From Myxococcota bacterium (lineage in GTDB: Bacteria > Myxococcota_A > UBA9160 > SMWR01), in assembly GCA_022447545.1 (NCBI GenBank), contig JAKVBI010000014.1, forward strand, positions 140,920 through 204,919: a DNA stretch of 64,000 bases, written 5' to 3'. The position numbers were made by a program, and so were the translations under genes. This document shows, piece by piece, positions 8,818 to 17,322 of the stretch. The notes beneath the pieces were generated by a model. That model worked only from the letters and a program-made list of their open reading frames with translations, made no database searches and was not told where the DNA came from. The number at the start of each line of letters is the position of its first letter. Positions within the stretch are counted from its first letter, which is position 1.

Positions 8818-10050
8818 TTGGTCAACACTGTCTCGAACGCCGTTCAATACGACCCCTTTGACGACGCGATCCTCGACGATCCGTTTCCCGTCTATGCCCA
8901 GTTGCGGGCCCACAGCCCCGTCCACTATCTGGAGCGTCACAATTCCTGGGCGCTGGCCCGGTTCGAGGACATCTGGAGTGCCGGAGAGAAGCCGGAGTGC
9001 TTCGCTTCACCCGGGCCATCGCTCATGACTACGATGACCGCCGAAGTCATGCATGCCGACGAACCGGAACTGGCCGCAGTCGACAGCAGCGTGTTCTCGA
9101 TGAATCCTCCCCATCACACGACCATTCGCAAGCAACTCGTGCGCCACTTCAGTCCGCGCGGGGTCGCCCGCCTCGAGGATCGTGTTCGCGCCCAGGTGCG
9201 CGACTGCCTGGGGGAGGTGCTGCCCACTGGGCGCTGCGACGTCATTGGTGACCTGGCCGCGAAGATCTCCGTGCGTGTGGCGTGTCTGATCATCGGGTTG
9301 CCGGTCGAGGATGGCGACCACCTCACGGGTCTCGTCAACCGCTTCTTTGCGCGAGAGACCGACGTCGAGGGGATGCCCCCCGACGCGATCCTGGCCTCGG
9401 GTGAACTGAGCCAATACCTGCAGGATGCCGTGCGTGATCGGCGGAAGCGTGGACTCGGCAGCGAGGACGTCCTGGATGCCTACTGCGGGGTCGAGATCGA
9501 GGGTGAGCGCTACTCCGACGCCCAACTTGCCTCCCACCTCGTGACGTTGGTAGTGGGGGGAGCGGAGACCCTGCCGAAGGTGTTTGCCGGGGGCATTCTG
9601 CAACTCCACCGGCATCCAGACCAACGTGCTGAAATCGTTGCGGATCCGGGTCTCATTCCCGACGCGTTCGTCGAGATCGCGCGTTACGAGATGCCCACCC
9701 AGTTTCTCACCCGCACGCTGACCCGGGACGTCGAACTCAGGGGGCAGCAGTTGAGAGCCGGCCAGGGGATTCTATTCCTCTATCGTTCGGCCAACCGAGA
9801 CGAGCTCGAGTTCGAAGAACCTGACCGGTTCGACATCCATCGCCGCCCGGACCGGATTCTTTCGTTCGGGCACGGAACTCACGTCTGTCTGGGCCAGCAC
9901 GCGGCACGTTTGGAGGCGCGGGTGATGTTGGAAGAACTCCTGGCCGCTGTGCCCGACTACGCGGTGAAGGAGGAGGACGTGGTCCCGGCGCGCTCGGAGT
10001 TCGTGGCGGGCTATCTCGAGATGCCCATTGCTTTTGAACCCCGCTCCTAG
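8818..10050 (+). CDS. Cytochrome P450
   Basis: From TTG 8818 (GGAAGG nine bases upstream) the protein has 410 residues, the usual size for a soluble bacterial P450. The heme loop FGHGTHVCLGQHAARLE places the thiolate Cys at about 357. The I-helix reads LVVGGAETLPK, with the acid-Thr pair used for O2 activation. The ExxR motif is EIARYEMP. The early segment NPPHHTTIRKQLVRHFSP is the conserved C-helix region. Such enzymes hydroxylate hydrophobic substrates using ferredoxin and reductase partners; neither is encoded here. It sits next to a Baeyer-Villiger-like monooxygenase, convergent across 21 bp. Both would fit oxidative attack on an alicyclic or terpenoid compound (inference). Confidence 0.93.
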   Translation: MVNTVSNAVQYDPFDDAILDDPFPVYAQLRAHSPVHYLERHNSWALARFEDIWSAGEKPECFASPGPSLMTTMTAEVMHADEPELAAVDSSVFSMNPPHHTTIRKQLVRHFSPRGVARLEDRVRAQVRDCLGEVLPTGRCDVIGDLAAKISVRVACLIIGLPVEDGDHLTGLVNRFFARETDVEGMPPDAILASGELSQYLQDAVRDRRKRGLGSEDVLDAYCGVEIEGERYSDAQLASHLVTLVVGGAETLPKVFAGGILQLHRHPDQRAEIVADPGLIPDAFVEIARYEMPTQFLTRTLTRDVELRGQQLRAGQGILFLYRSANRDELEFEEPDRFDIHRRPDRILSFGHGTHVCLGQHAARLEARVMLEELLAAVPDYAVKEEDVVPARSEFVAGYLEMPIAFEPRS

Positions 10051-10071
10051 CAGTTTCAGTATCGCTGCATC

Positions 10072-11556
10072 TCAACGCGTCTCAGGACTCGTCCGCTTGC
10101 TGAGTTTGGCACCGTGGAAGTGTTGGGGGTCGAGAGATTCGATTCGATCCCGGTATTCACCCATCGAGTGAGGCCACTGGGTTACGACCCGTCCCGAGGG
10201 GCTTCGGTAATAGTCGTTGCAACCTGCCTGCCAGACCGTCACACCGTTGATGTCCCGCTGAATTTCCGCGTTGAAGCTCTCCATGGGCTCGGGTTTGACA
10301 TCGATCCACGCGAGCCCTTCGTTTTCGAGGCGCTGGATCTGCTTCAGCGCGAAATCGACCTGACATTCGATCATGTAGAGGATGGACCCGTTGTTGGTAT
10401 TCGGACCGTAAAGCATGAAGAGATTCGGGAAGCCCGCCGTACTGACTCCGAGATAAGCCTGGGCTCCATCGTTCCAGGCTTCGCTCAGGCGTCGACCCTC
10501 ACGTCCAGTGACTTCGATGGCTGACAGGAATCGGGTGGTCTCAAAGCCTGTGGCCAGGATCAAGGTGTCGACTTTGCGCGTGGTCCCGTCGGCGGTCACG
10601 ATGGAATCCGCTGTCAGGTGGGAGATGGGCTCCGTCACCAATTCCAGGTTGTCGCGGTTGAAGGCCGGATAGTAGTCGTTGGACATCAGGGGTCGCTTGC
10701 AGCCGTAGGGTCCTTCGGGCATGAGCTTGCTGCGTAATTCCGGATCTTCCACCACTTCGAGGTTGCGCAGACCCGCCCGCGCGGCTGCCTCCAGCCTCGA
10801 CTCGTCGGAAAAGGTGATCAAGACGTCGATTTCATCCCAGATCGTCTCGCGACTGTTCGGCACGGCCTTCGGGTCTTTGGCGAATTCCCGCAGTTGCTCG
10901 GCCGTGTAGGGAACGTCGTCCTTGGGCAGCACCCAGTTGGCCGTGCGCTGGTGAAGGTAGACTTGTCCCGCCTGGGCAGTGAGTTCAGGGATGAACTGAA
11001 CGGCGCTGGCTGCGCTGCCGATCACTCCCACGCGGCGTCCCGTCAGATCCCAGTCAGGGTCCCAGCGGGCCGAGTGGAATGCCTTGCCCGCGAAGCGATC
11101 CAAGCCCTCGATCTTCGGATAGTTGAGTTCATTGAACATACCTACCGCACTGATGAGGATGTCGGCCTCGAGCGTTTCACCGGCTTTGGTCCGGAGGGTC
11201 CAGCGGCAGCGGGTGTCGTCCCAGTCGGCTGCCTGGACCGGAGTCTCGAAGCGCAGGTGGGGCGCCAGGGCGTATTTCTCGGCGCAGTGCTCCAGATAGG
11301 CCAGGATCTCCGGCTGATTGGCGTAGGGGCGGGTCCAGTCGACCTTGGGCTCGAATGAAAACGAGTAGAGGTGGGAGCGGACATCGCAGGCAGCTCCGGG
11401 GTAGCGGTTGTGCCACCAGGTTCCTCCCACCCCCGATGCCTTCTCGAGTACGACGAAGTCTTCGATCCCTTCTTGTTTGAGTCGGATTGCCGTGCACAAG
11501 CCCCCAGGTCCAGCTCCTATGATCACGATGCGGTGGTGTGCTGTGGCGGCTTCCAT
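10072..11556 (-). CDS. Flavin-containing monooxygenase, Baeyer-Villiger type
   Basis: 494 residues from ATG 11556, with AGGAG eight bases upstream. The FAD Rossmann turn is GAGPGG (14-19). The Baeyer-Villiger fingerprint F-x-G-x-x-x-H-x-x-x-W-[P/D] is intact at Phe155-Asp166, with Asp last. The GTWWHNRYPGAACDVRS segment is typical of BVMOs that turn ketones into esters or lactones with NADPH and O2. The second nucleotide motif is unusual: GSAASA at about 180-185 instead of GxGxxA/G, so the middle Gly is Ala. The active-site-proximal LHQRTANWVLP follows as expected. A possible 26-codon ORF lies just upstream on the same strand. Steroid or cyclic ketones are plausible substrates, not shown. Confidence 0.9.
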   Translation of the reverse strand: MEAATAHHRIVIIGAGPGGLCTAIRLKQEGIEDFVVLEKASGVGGTWWHNRYPGAACDVRSHLYSFSFEPKVDWTRPYANQPEILAYLEHCAEKYALAPHLRFETPVQAADWDDTRCRWTLRTKAGETLEADILISAVGMFNELNYPKIEGLDRFAGKAFHSARWDPDWDLTGRRVGVIGSAASAVQFIPELTAQAGQVYLHQRTANWVLPKDDVPYTAEQLREFAKDPKAVPNSRETIWDEIDVLITFSDESRLEAAARAGLRNLEVVEDPELRSKLMPEGPYGCKRPLMSNDYYPAFNRDNLELVTEPISHLTADSIVTADGTTRKVDTLILATGFETTRFLSAIEVTGREGRRLSEAWNDGAQAYLGVSTAGFPNLFMLYGPNTNNGSILYMIECQVDFALKQIQRLENEGLAWIDVKPEPMESFNAEIQRDINGVTVWQAGCNDYYRSPSGRVVTQWPHSMGEYRDRIESLDPQHFHGAKLSKRTSPETR

Positions 11557-11626
11557 GGATTGAGCTCCTGAGGTTGTGCCTCGCCGGATGGCGGGGGTGG
11601 GAAATGTCATTCAGGGCTTGTGAGGA

Positions 11627-11707
11627 TCAGTTCCGTGATTCTGAGCCCACTGCCTGGCCTGGGTTTTCTCGCAAATCGTCGATTGCGCCGAAGTCGATCT
11701 GAGCCAT
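11627..11707 (-). CDS. Candidate small ORF upstream of the BVMO gene (26 aa)
   Basis: ATG 11707 to TGA 11627 encodes a 26-residue, mildly acidic peptide beginning MAQIDFGAIDDL. A strong GGGAGG sits nine bases before the ATG. The stop is about 70 bp before the BVMO start, so it could be a small protein or a translated leader. I recognise no family. The strong ribosome site is the main support; conservation would decide. Confidence 0.3.
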   Translation of the reverse strand: MAQIDFGAIDDLRENPGQAVGSESRN

Positions 11708-11787
11708 GTTTTCGCACCTCCCGGCGTTTCAGAGCATGCGCGAGCAGGGTCGGGTTTGGACTCGGTGCCAGGCTTCACGGGAAGCGC

Positions 11788-12321
11788 TCAACGGGTGATC
11801 CTTGACCACGGGCGTAGCACCACCAGTGGTAGCTCCCGGGGAGCGCACATGTCCTGGTAGGACTTGGTGGTGGAGCTGAGCCTGCACATCTTTTCATAGA
11901 GACGCTCGCGTTCCTCTCCTGTCGCCACATGGGCGTGGACCGGGTGGGTTTTGAATCCGATTCGGATCCATGCCGGAGAGTGGGCACGCACGTTGTGGGC
12001 CCAGTGGGGGTCGGTTGGGCCGCCGCCATTGCTTCCACGCACCACCAGATCGCCATCGACTTCGAAGAAGGGAAGGTTCGCTCTTCGAATTTTTCCGGTG
12101 CGTGCGCCAATGGTGCTCAGCATCAGGGTCTTCTGGTACGGATGACCCTGGGCGAAGCAGTACTGCTTGGTCATGGGCGAGTACCCCGTGGCCAGGAAGA
12201 CCCCGCGGTCGATGGCGAGCCCCCACTTGCCACGCAGGAGAATCAGATGTCGCCGACCACCGGAGGAGAAGGTTTCTTTCTCGGCGGTGGTCGCGGGCCG
12301 ATGGTCGTCACTTTCGCTCAT
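11788..12321 (-). CDS. Deazaflavin (F420)-dependent nitroreductase-family protein
   Basis: 177 residues from ATG 12321, preceded by AGGAGG at seven bases. The core LSTIGARTGKIRRANLP followed by FFEVDGDLVVRGSNGGG and HWAHNVRAHS is the signature of the Ddn/DUF385 split-barrel family. Members reduce nitroimidazoles, quinones and other small molecules using reduced F420, mainly known from actinobacteria. Together with the LLM enzymes it suggests that the host makes cofactor F420. The gene is leftward, with 230 bp before the BVMO gene (containing the small ORF), and is divergent from the SDR at 12479. It is a family-level call; the substrate is unknown. Confidence 0.88.
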   Translation of the reverse strand: MSESDDHRPATTAEKETFSSGGRRHLILLRGKWGLAIDRGVFLATGYSPMTKQYCFAQGHPYQKTLMLSTIGARTGKIRRANLPFFEVDGDLVVRGSNGGGPTDPHWAHNVRAHSPAWIRIGFKTHPVHAHVATGEERERLYEKMCRLSSTTKSYQDMCAPRELPLVVLRPWSRITR

Positions 12322-12478
12322 GACAGATCCTCCTGAAACTTTGCGTGGGCGCTCGGGTATCCTACCGGCCCGGTGGTCAGCTGTGTGGGGCCGCGAATGC
12401 GGTTTCGCGTCATTCGAACCGGTTTTCAATTCCGAGAGCTGGGGGATGCTGGGTTTGCCGCGACAAGGGAGCGAGGCC

Positions 12479-13246
12479 ATGGCAAGGCTGGAAGGACGGG
12501 TCGCCATCGTCACGGGGGGCGGTCGTGGGATTGGCCGGGGCATCTCCCGGGCGTTTGCGAGTGAGGGGGCGGCGGTCTGCGTCGCAGAACTCGACGCCGA
12601 CTCGTGTCGCGAAACGGTGGCGGAGATCGAGTCCGGTGGTGGCCGAGCCTTGGCGGTGGTGTGCGACGTCAGTCAGAGCGATCAGGTGGAGCAGACGGTG
12701 GCGACGGTGGTCCGCGAGTTCGGTGGTATCGATATTCTCGTCAACAATGCCACGGGCGCCCGGGAGGAGAATTCCTTCAAACCCGTTCTCGAGCACACCG
12801 ACGAGGACTGGGACGAGAAGATCGCCGTCGATCTCAAGGGCAGTTTTTATTTCATGACCCGCTGCTTTCCACATCTATGCGAGAGTCGGGGCAAGATCAT
12901 CAATCTCTGTTCTTTGGCGGGGACCGAGCGATCGGTGGGGTTCGTCGCCTATGCGGCCATCAAGGAGGCGCTTCGTACGCTGACGGGAGTAGCGGCCAAG
13001 GAGTGGGGCGAACATGGGGTGACCGTCAATGCCTTGTGCCCGACGGCACTCACACCGGGAGTGGCGGCCTTCCTGGAAAGCAATCCCGAGGCTGCGGAGC
13101 GAGCTGTGAAGAACGTTCCGTTGGGTCGAATGGGCGATCCTGAGGCTGATGTCGGTCGTGCCGCGATTTTTCTGGCCAGTTCCGACTCCGACTTCATGAC
13201 GGGTCAGACTCTGTGGTTCGATGGGGGCCAGACCATTCACGCCTGA
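12479..13246 (+). CDS. Short-chain dehydrogenase/reductase
   Basis: 255 residues from ATG 12479 (GGGAG upstream), the classical SDR length. The cofactor turn is TGGGRGIGRG at 12-21. The NNAG element appears as NNATG. The catalytic set is Ser145, Tyr158 and Lys162 in LCSLAG and YAAIK. The C-terminal SDSDFMTGQTLWFDGG is the usual SDR ending. It would oxidise or reduce a hydroxyl/keto group with NAD(P)H. The following gene on the same strand, an LLM enzyme, starts 154 bp downstream, so the two may be separately transcribed. Often such enzymes act as 3-hydroxyacyl-CoA or hydroxysteroid dehydrogenases, but nothing here fixes the substrate. Confidence 0.9.
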   Translation: MARLEGRVAIVTGGGRGIGRGISRAFASEGAAVCVAELDADSCRETVAEIESGGGRALAVVCDVSQSDQVEQTVATVVREFGGIDILVNNATGAREENSFKPVLEHTDEDWDEKIAVDLKGSFYFMTRCFPHLCESRGKIINLCSLAGTERSVGFVAYAAIKEALRTLTGVAAKEWGEHGVTVNALCPTALTPGVAAFLESNPEAAERAVKNVPLGRMGDPEADVGRAAIFLASSDSDFMTGQTLWFDGGQTIHA

Positions 13247-13364
13247 GGGGTCTTCGGGCCCGAAGGACTCGCAGTCAGGAGCGAGTCGTTCTTCTCTATC
13301 GCAGGTGCTCGTCGCAGCGTCCATGGAACCCTACTCTCTCCGCGGGCCGCTAGGCGCGGGGACC

Positions 13365-13392
13365 CAAACCGATACGGACAAACCGATACGGA
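13365..13392 (+). repeat. Perfect 14-bp tandem duplication ending in the LLM gene's ribosome site
   Basis: CAAACCGATACGGA occurs twice head to tail (13365-13378 and 13379-13392). The second copy supplies the first three bases of GGAGG (13390-13394), five bases before the ATG at 13400. It may be a recent slippage duplication, or a repeated protein or RNA site controlling translation. Confidence 0.6.
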
Positions 13393-13399
13393 GGATGGC

Positions 13400-14407
13400 A
13401 TGAAGATCGACGCGGGTATTCAGGGTGAGCTGTCGGATATTCCCGAGCGAGCGCGTAAGCTCGAGGCCCAGGGTTTCGACGGGCTGGTATCGGCAGAGCT
13501 GGCCAATGATCCCTTCTTTCCCTTGATCCTGGCGGCTGAACACACTGAACGGGTGGAGCTCATGACGGCCATCGCGGTGGCCTTCTCTCGTAACCCGATG
13601 ACGCTGGCCAACGTTTCCAATGACCTGCAGGTCCTGTCCAAAGGGCGTTTTGTCCTCGGCCTCGGTTCGCAGATTGCACCCCACATCACCAAGCGTTTCA
13701 GCATGCCGTGGTCCCAGCCTGCGGCGCGCATGCGCGAGTTCATCCTGGCCATGCGGGCCATCTGGGCGGCTTGGTATGAGGGAGAGAAACTCGATTTTCG
13801 CGGCGACTTCTACACCCACACTTTGATGACACCCATGTTTACCCCTACCAACAACCCCCACGGTGCTCCACGAGTGCTCTTGGCCGCAGTGGGGCCCAAG
13901 ATGACGGAAGTGGCAGGTGAGGTGGCGGATGGCATGTTGATTCACGCATTTACCACGGCGCGTTACATGGAGAGCGTGACTCTGCCCGCAGTCGAGCGCG
14001 GCCTCGCGCGTTCTGGACGGGACCGGAGCAGCGTCGAGTTGTGCTTTCCCGCCTTCGTGGTCAGCGGAGCTGATGAAAAAGGCTGGGAGGAGGCGCGCAC
14101 CCAGGTAACCCGGCAAATTGCCTTCTACGGTTCCACGCCTGCTTATCGTGGTGTGCTCGAAGTCCACGGCTGGGGAGATCTTCAGACCGAACTCAATATT
14201 CTTTCCAAGCGCGGAGAGTGGGTGACCATGGGAGAGCGCATCACCGATGAGATTCTCCATGAGTTCGCCGTCGTGGCCGAGCCCGAGAAGGTGGCGTCGG
14301 TGTTGAAAGAACGCTTTGGCCCCCTCGTCGATCGGCTGCTCTGTACGTTTCCATATGCGACGCCAGAGCAGCGTCAGGAGTATTTCGAGGAGTTGCGCGC
14401 CAGTTGA
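13400..14407 (+). CDS. LLM-class F420-dependent oxidoreductase (TIGR03617-like), copy A
   Basis: 335 residues from ATG 13400 with GGAGG five bases upstream. The barrel is marked by GFDGLVSAELANDPFFPL, VELMTAIAVAFSRNPM, FVLGLGSQIAPHITKRFSMPW and RMREFILAMRAIW. These belong to the TIGR03617-type F420-dependent LLM group. VLEVHGWGDLQTELNILSK near the C-terminus is diagnostic. The paralogue at 49543-50541 is alike over its whole length, by eye well over half identical including these blocks. The pair probably acts on related substrates in two versions of one pathway. A 14-bp tandem repeat overlaps the ribosome site. A nitronate monooxygenase-like gene follows 47 bp downstream, probably cotranscribed. 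Confidence 0.88.
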   Translation: MKIDAGIQGELSDIPERARKLEAQGFDGLVSAELANDPFFPLILAAEHTERVELMTAIAVAFSRNPMTLANVSNDLQVLSKGRFVLGLGSQIAPHITKRFSMPWSQPAARMREFILAMRAIWAAWYEGEKLDFRGDFYTHTLMTPMFTPTNNPHGAPRVLLAAVGPKMTEVAGEVADGMLIHAFTTARYMESVTLPAVERGLARSGRDRSSVELCFPAFVVSGADEKGWEEARTQVTRQIAFYGSTPAYRGVLEVHGWGDLQTELNILSKRGEWVTMGERITDEILHEFAVVAEPEKVASVLKERFGPLVDRLLCTFPYATPEQRQEYFEELRAS

Positions 14408-14454
14408 TGTGTCCGCTCCCGTAGAATTCAACGGGTGCGGTGAGAGGAGGAACC

Positions 14455-15576
14455 GTGAATACGAAGCTCGCAGAGGAACTGGGTCTCGAGTTCCCGATTT
14501 TCGCCTTCACTCACTGCCGCGACGTGGCTGCGGGTGTCTCCAAGGCGGGAGGTCTGGGTGTTCTCGGAGTGGCAGGTCACTCTCTCGAACATCTGCGCAT
14601 GGAACTCGAGTGGATCGAAAAGGAGGTCGGCGACAAGCCCTACGGCGTCGACCTGCTTTTGCCCACACGATACGTTGGCAGCGACCAGGGCGGTTTCAGT
14701 TCCGAGCAACTCGATGAGCGGATTCCGGATGCCCATCGGAGCTTTGTCGACGCGTTGCTCGAACAACACGAGGTGCCCTCGTTGCCCGAGGGTGTCACGG
14801 TTCCGCGTGAGTTTCAGGTGGGCTACGAACAGCAGCGGGACATGATCGAGTTGGTGTTCGAACACCGAATTTCACTGATCGCGAGCGCGCTGGGGCCGCC
14901 GCCCCCGTGGATGATCGAAATGGGTCGCGAACGCGGGGTGAAGGTGGCAGCGCTGGCGGGTACTGTGGAGCACGCGCGTCGTCATGTGGAAGCGGGTGTC
15001 GATATTGTCGTCGCCCAGGGCTACGAGGCTGGCGGCCACACCGGACAGGTGGCCAGCATGGTACTGGTTCCCGAGGTGGTGGACGCGGTGGCTCCTGTGC
15101 CAGTGCTGGCCGCGGGTGGGATCGGAAATGGGCGTCAGGTCACAGCGGCCCTGGCTCTGGGGGCCCAGGGGGTCTGGACAGGGTCAGTGTGGCTCACCAC
15201 TGAGGAGGCCGAAACCCACCCCGTGGTGAAGGAGAAGTTCCTGAAGGCCACGTCGAGTGACACCATCCGCAGCCGTTCGCTCACGGGCAAGCCCGCTCGT
15301 CAGTTGCGCAGTGCCTGGACGGATGCCTGGGAGGATCCCTCGAACCCGGATCCATTGCCCATGCCTCTTCAGCCAAGGTTGGTGGGCGCCGCACAGCTTC
15401 GGATCTCGCGTGCCGCTCACAAGTCTGCCGGGGCCGCCCAATTGAGCAATTACTTCGTGGGCCAGATCGTGGGCAATCTGAACCACGTAAAATCGGTTCG
15501 AACCGTGATGGAGGAGTTCGCCCAGGAGTACGCCGACACCATGGCGCGTCTGGACGACTGGGCGGTCGGCGAATAG
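14455..15576 (+). CDS. Nitronate monooxygenase / 2-nitropropane dioxygenase-like flavoprotein
   Basis: Start chosen at GTG 14455 because AGAGGAGG lies just before it; an in-frame GTG at 14440 would put that site inside the gene. The 373-residue TIM-barrel protein has PIFAFTHCRDVAAGVSKAGG near the start, QGYEAGGHTG (FMN phosphate loop with the conserved His) and VLAAGGIGNGRQVTAALALGAQGV. These mark the nitronate monooxygenase/FabK-like FMN family. Class assignment to true nitronate oxidation is uncertain, since many relatives are enoyl reductases or have unknown substrates. It follows an LLM oxidoreductase by 47 bp on the same strand, so the two flavin enzymes may work together. Confidence 0.85.
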   Translation: MNTKLAEELGLEFPIFAFTHCRDVAAGVSKAGGLGVLGVAGHSLEHLRMELEWIEKEVGDKPYGVDLLLPTRYVGSDQGGFSSEQLDERIPDAHRSFVDALLEQHEVPSLPEGVTVPREFQVGYEQQRDMIELVFEHRISLIASALGPPPPWMIEMGRERGVKVAALAGTVEHARRHVEAGVDIVVAQGYEAGGHTGQVASMVLVPEVVDAVAPVPVLAAGGIGNGRQVTAALALGAQGVWTGSVWLTTEEAETHPVVKEKFLKATSSDTIRSRSLTGKPARQLRSAWTDAWEDPSNPDPLPMPLQPRLVGAAQLRISRAAHKSAGAAQLSNYFVGQIVGNLNHVKSVRTVMEEFAQEYADTMARLDDWAVGE

Positions 15577-15642
15577 CAGAGTCCTCCTTCCTTTTCTCCA
15601 GCGGGTTCCATCGAAGCTACGATACGTAGGGAGGCGGAGGGG

Positions 15643-16356
15643 ATGTCTGAAACGCAGCCACCCGTTTCGAGGACCCGAGGTGGGACCTTCGAAATTCAGC
15701 AGTGTCTGTCCGAGGCCTGGTCCAACTGCTGGGCGGGTTTTCCGCTTTGGTTTGGGGCACTGTGGGTCTACTTCATGGCAGTGCTGCTTTCGGTGGTCAG
15801 CATCGTGGGCATTTTGTTCGTGCTGCCCGTGCTCGTCTGGGGTGCGACGCGCTTTGGTTTGCGCTTGCACGACGGCGCTGCTCGCTTTGGAGACCTTTGG
15901 GCCGGCTTCAACTGTTACCGGCAGGCGCTCGGTCAGATCCTGGGCCTGGCGCTGCTCCTTGGGTTCATCGGTTTTCTGGCTCAACTCCCACAGATGCTGG
16001 GGGAGTGGTTCGAAATTTCGCTCCTGGCGGCTCTGGGTATGCTCGTGAGCTTGGCTTTTTCTCTGTTTGTGACCCCTCGGTTGAACCTGGCCTACTTGTT
16101 TGCCGTCGACCAGGGGCTGAAAGCCACGGAGGCACTCAATTGCGCCTGGGAGGAGACGCAGGGCGTTGCTTGGCGGTGTGCGGGAATGGCGCTGGTCAGT
16201 TTGGCCATCGTGCTGGCGGGGCTGCTCTTGTTCGTGATTGGAGTGTTCCCGGCCCTTGTGATGACCTGGCTGATGTGGGTGTCGGCGTACCGGCAGCTCA
16301 CCAAGAGCACGAGGTCTGAACAGTCCGGTGTCTTCCCGCCTATGGTGGGGAACTAG
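15643..16356 (+). CDS. Polytopic inner-membrane protein, unknown function
   Basis: 237 residues from ATG 15643, preceded by GGAGGCGGAGGGG. Five or six hydrophobic helices are visible, including FPLWFGALWVYFMAVLLSVV and FVIGVFPALVMTWLMWV. An amphipathic start contains GGTFEIQQCLSEAWSNCWAGF. The overall pattern resembles small YciC/BPSS1780-like membrane proteins, which have no well-defined role. There are no charged residues inside helices that would suggest a transporter pore. It stands alone between the nitronate monooxygenase-like gene (66 bp upstream) and the convergent LysE-like gene. Confidence 0.6.
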   Translation: MSETQPPVSRTRGGTFEIQQCLSEAWSNCWAGFPLWFGALWVYFMAVLLSVVSIVGILFVLPVLVWGATRFGLRLHDGAARFGDLWAGFNCYRQALGQILGLALLLGFIGFLAQLPQMLGEWFEISLLAALGMLVSLAFSLFVTPRLNLAYLFAVDQGLKATEALNCAWEETQGVAWRCAGMALVSLAIVLAGLLLFVIGVFPALVMTWLMWVSAYRQLTKSTRSEQSGVFPPMVGN

Positions 16357-16390
16357 CGGGTTGGGAACTCGATGGCGCTCCGGTCGATTC

Positions 16391-17035
16391 TCAGCTCCAG
16401 AGATCCCGAATCAGCACCCAGGCAGCGAGCCCGAGGAGGGCCACACCTGCCCAGCGGGTCCATTGGGTAATGGTTTTCGGAGAGGCCTGGGTTCGGAGCT
16501 TCGCGATCAGGCTCGTCAGGCTGAGCCACCAAAACCCCGCGCCCAGTGCAATTCCCATCATGGCGGCGAGTGGGGCCTCGGCGGTGTAGTGGCTCACGCC
16601 CAGCGTGGCGAGGAGCGCGGCCATGGTGAGAACGGGGAACGGATTCGAGACTGTGAGCAGGAAGCCGGTGATGAACCCTCGCAGGTGACGGGGCGGTGAC
16701 GGGTCGTGTTCGGCGTGGGGTACGCGCGTGTGGAAAAGTTGGTACCCGACCACCGCGATGACCAGAGCGGCCAGGGGCCGCAGCATGCCCGCATTGGACT
16801 CGATGAAGGTCGCGAATACGGACAGGCCCAGAACGGCGACGACGCCGTAGATCAGGTCCGCGAGTACGGCTCCCAAGCCCGTCAGCAGACCGGCGTTCCA
16901 GCCATCGCGTAGGGTTCGCCGAAGGCATAGGGCATTCACTGGGCCGAAGCCGATGGAGGCCCCGAGGCCGAGAGCGGCGCCGGCAGCAATGGCGGGCAGA
17001 GGCATGAGGTCCACGTTGACTGGAGTGTCGTCCAT
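16391..17035 (-). CDS. LysE/RhtB-family exporter
   Basis: 214 residues from ATG 17035. Six hydrophobic helices match the LysE fold. The first carries the conserved GASIGFGPVNALCLRRTLRDG (family form G-x-x-P-G-P). The next is GLLTGLGAVLADLIYG, and FITGFLLTVSNPFPVLTMAALLA matches the conserved N-P-x-x motif in the middle. LysE/RhtB proteins export amino acids or small metabolites across the inner membrane. The substrate cannot be read from sequence. It is convergent with the membrane protein at 15643-16356. A 287-bp gap to the FkbM gene shows no further gene. Confidence 0.85.
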   Translation of the reverse strand: MDDTPVNVDLMPLPAIAAGAALGLGASIGFGPVNALCLRRTLRDGWNAGLLTGLGAVLADLIYGVVAVLGLSVFATFIESNAGMLRPLAALVIAVVGYQLFHTRVPHAEHDPSPPRHLRGFITGFLLTVSNPFPVLTMAALLATLGVSHYTAEAPLAAMMGIALGAGFWWLSLTSLIAKLRTQASPKTITQWTRWAGVALLGLAAWVLIRDLWS

Positions 17036-17322
17036 TCGACCGGTCTTGGCAGCCGCTCCCCTGGGATCCTGGTTTTACGGTCGTTTCTCCATTTCGCGTC
17101 TAGGGTCGGGGTGGCGTCGATGCGGGGTCCGAGGGCGTCTGATAGCTTCTTCGATGCTTTCGGTTTCCCGAGATGGGCTGCAATGTGTGGTCCGGGAGCG
17201 GGAAAGTGTGGGGAGCTTCGGCCGGGCGCGCTCCAGGGCCCGCTCGGGTTGATCGATGACGAATGACCTCACCGGGCGGTATTTCGACCGTTTCCAGGAG
17301 ATATAGGCGCTGATTCCCGAGC

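Noticed and set aside
13331-14431. Long reverse-strand frame (366 codons) over the LLM gene
   Set aside because: It is antisense to a clear LLM enzyme with family motifs and has no motif of its own; long antisense frames are common in high-GC DNA.
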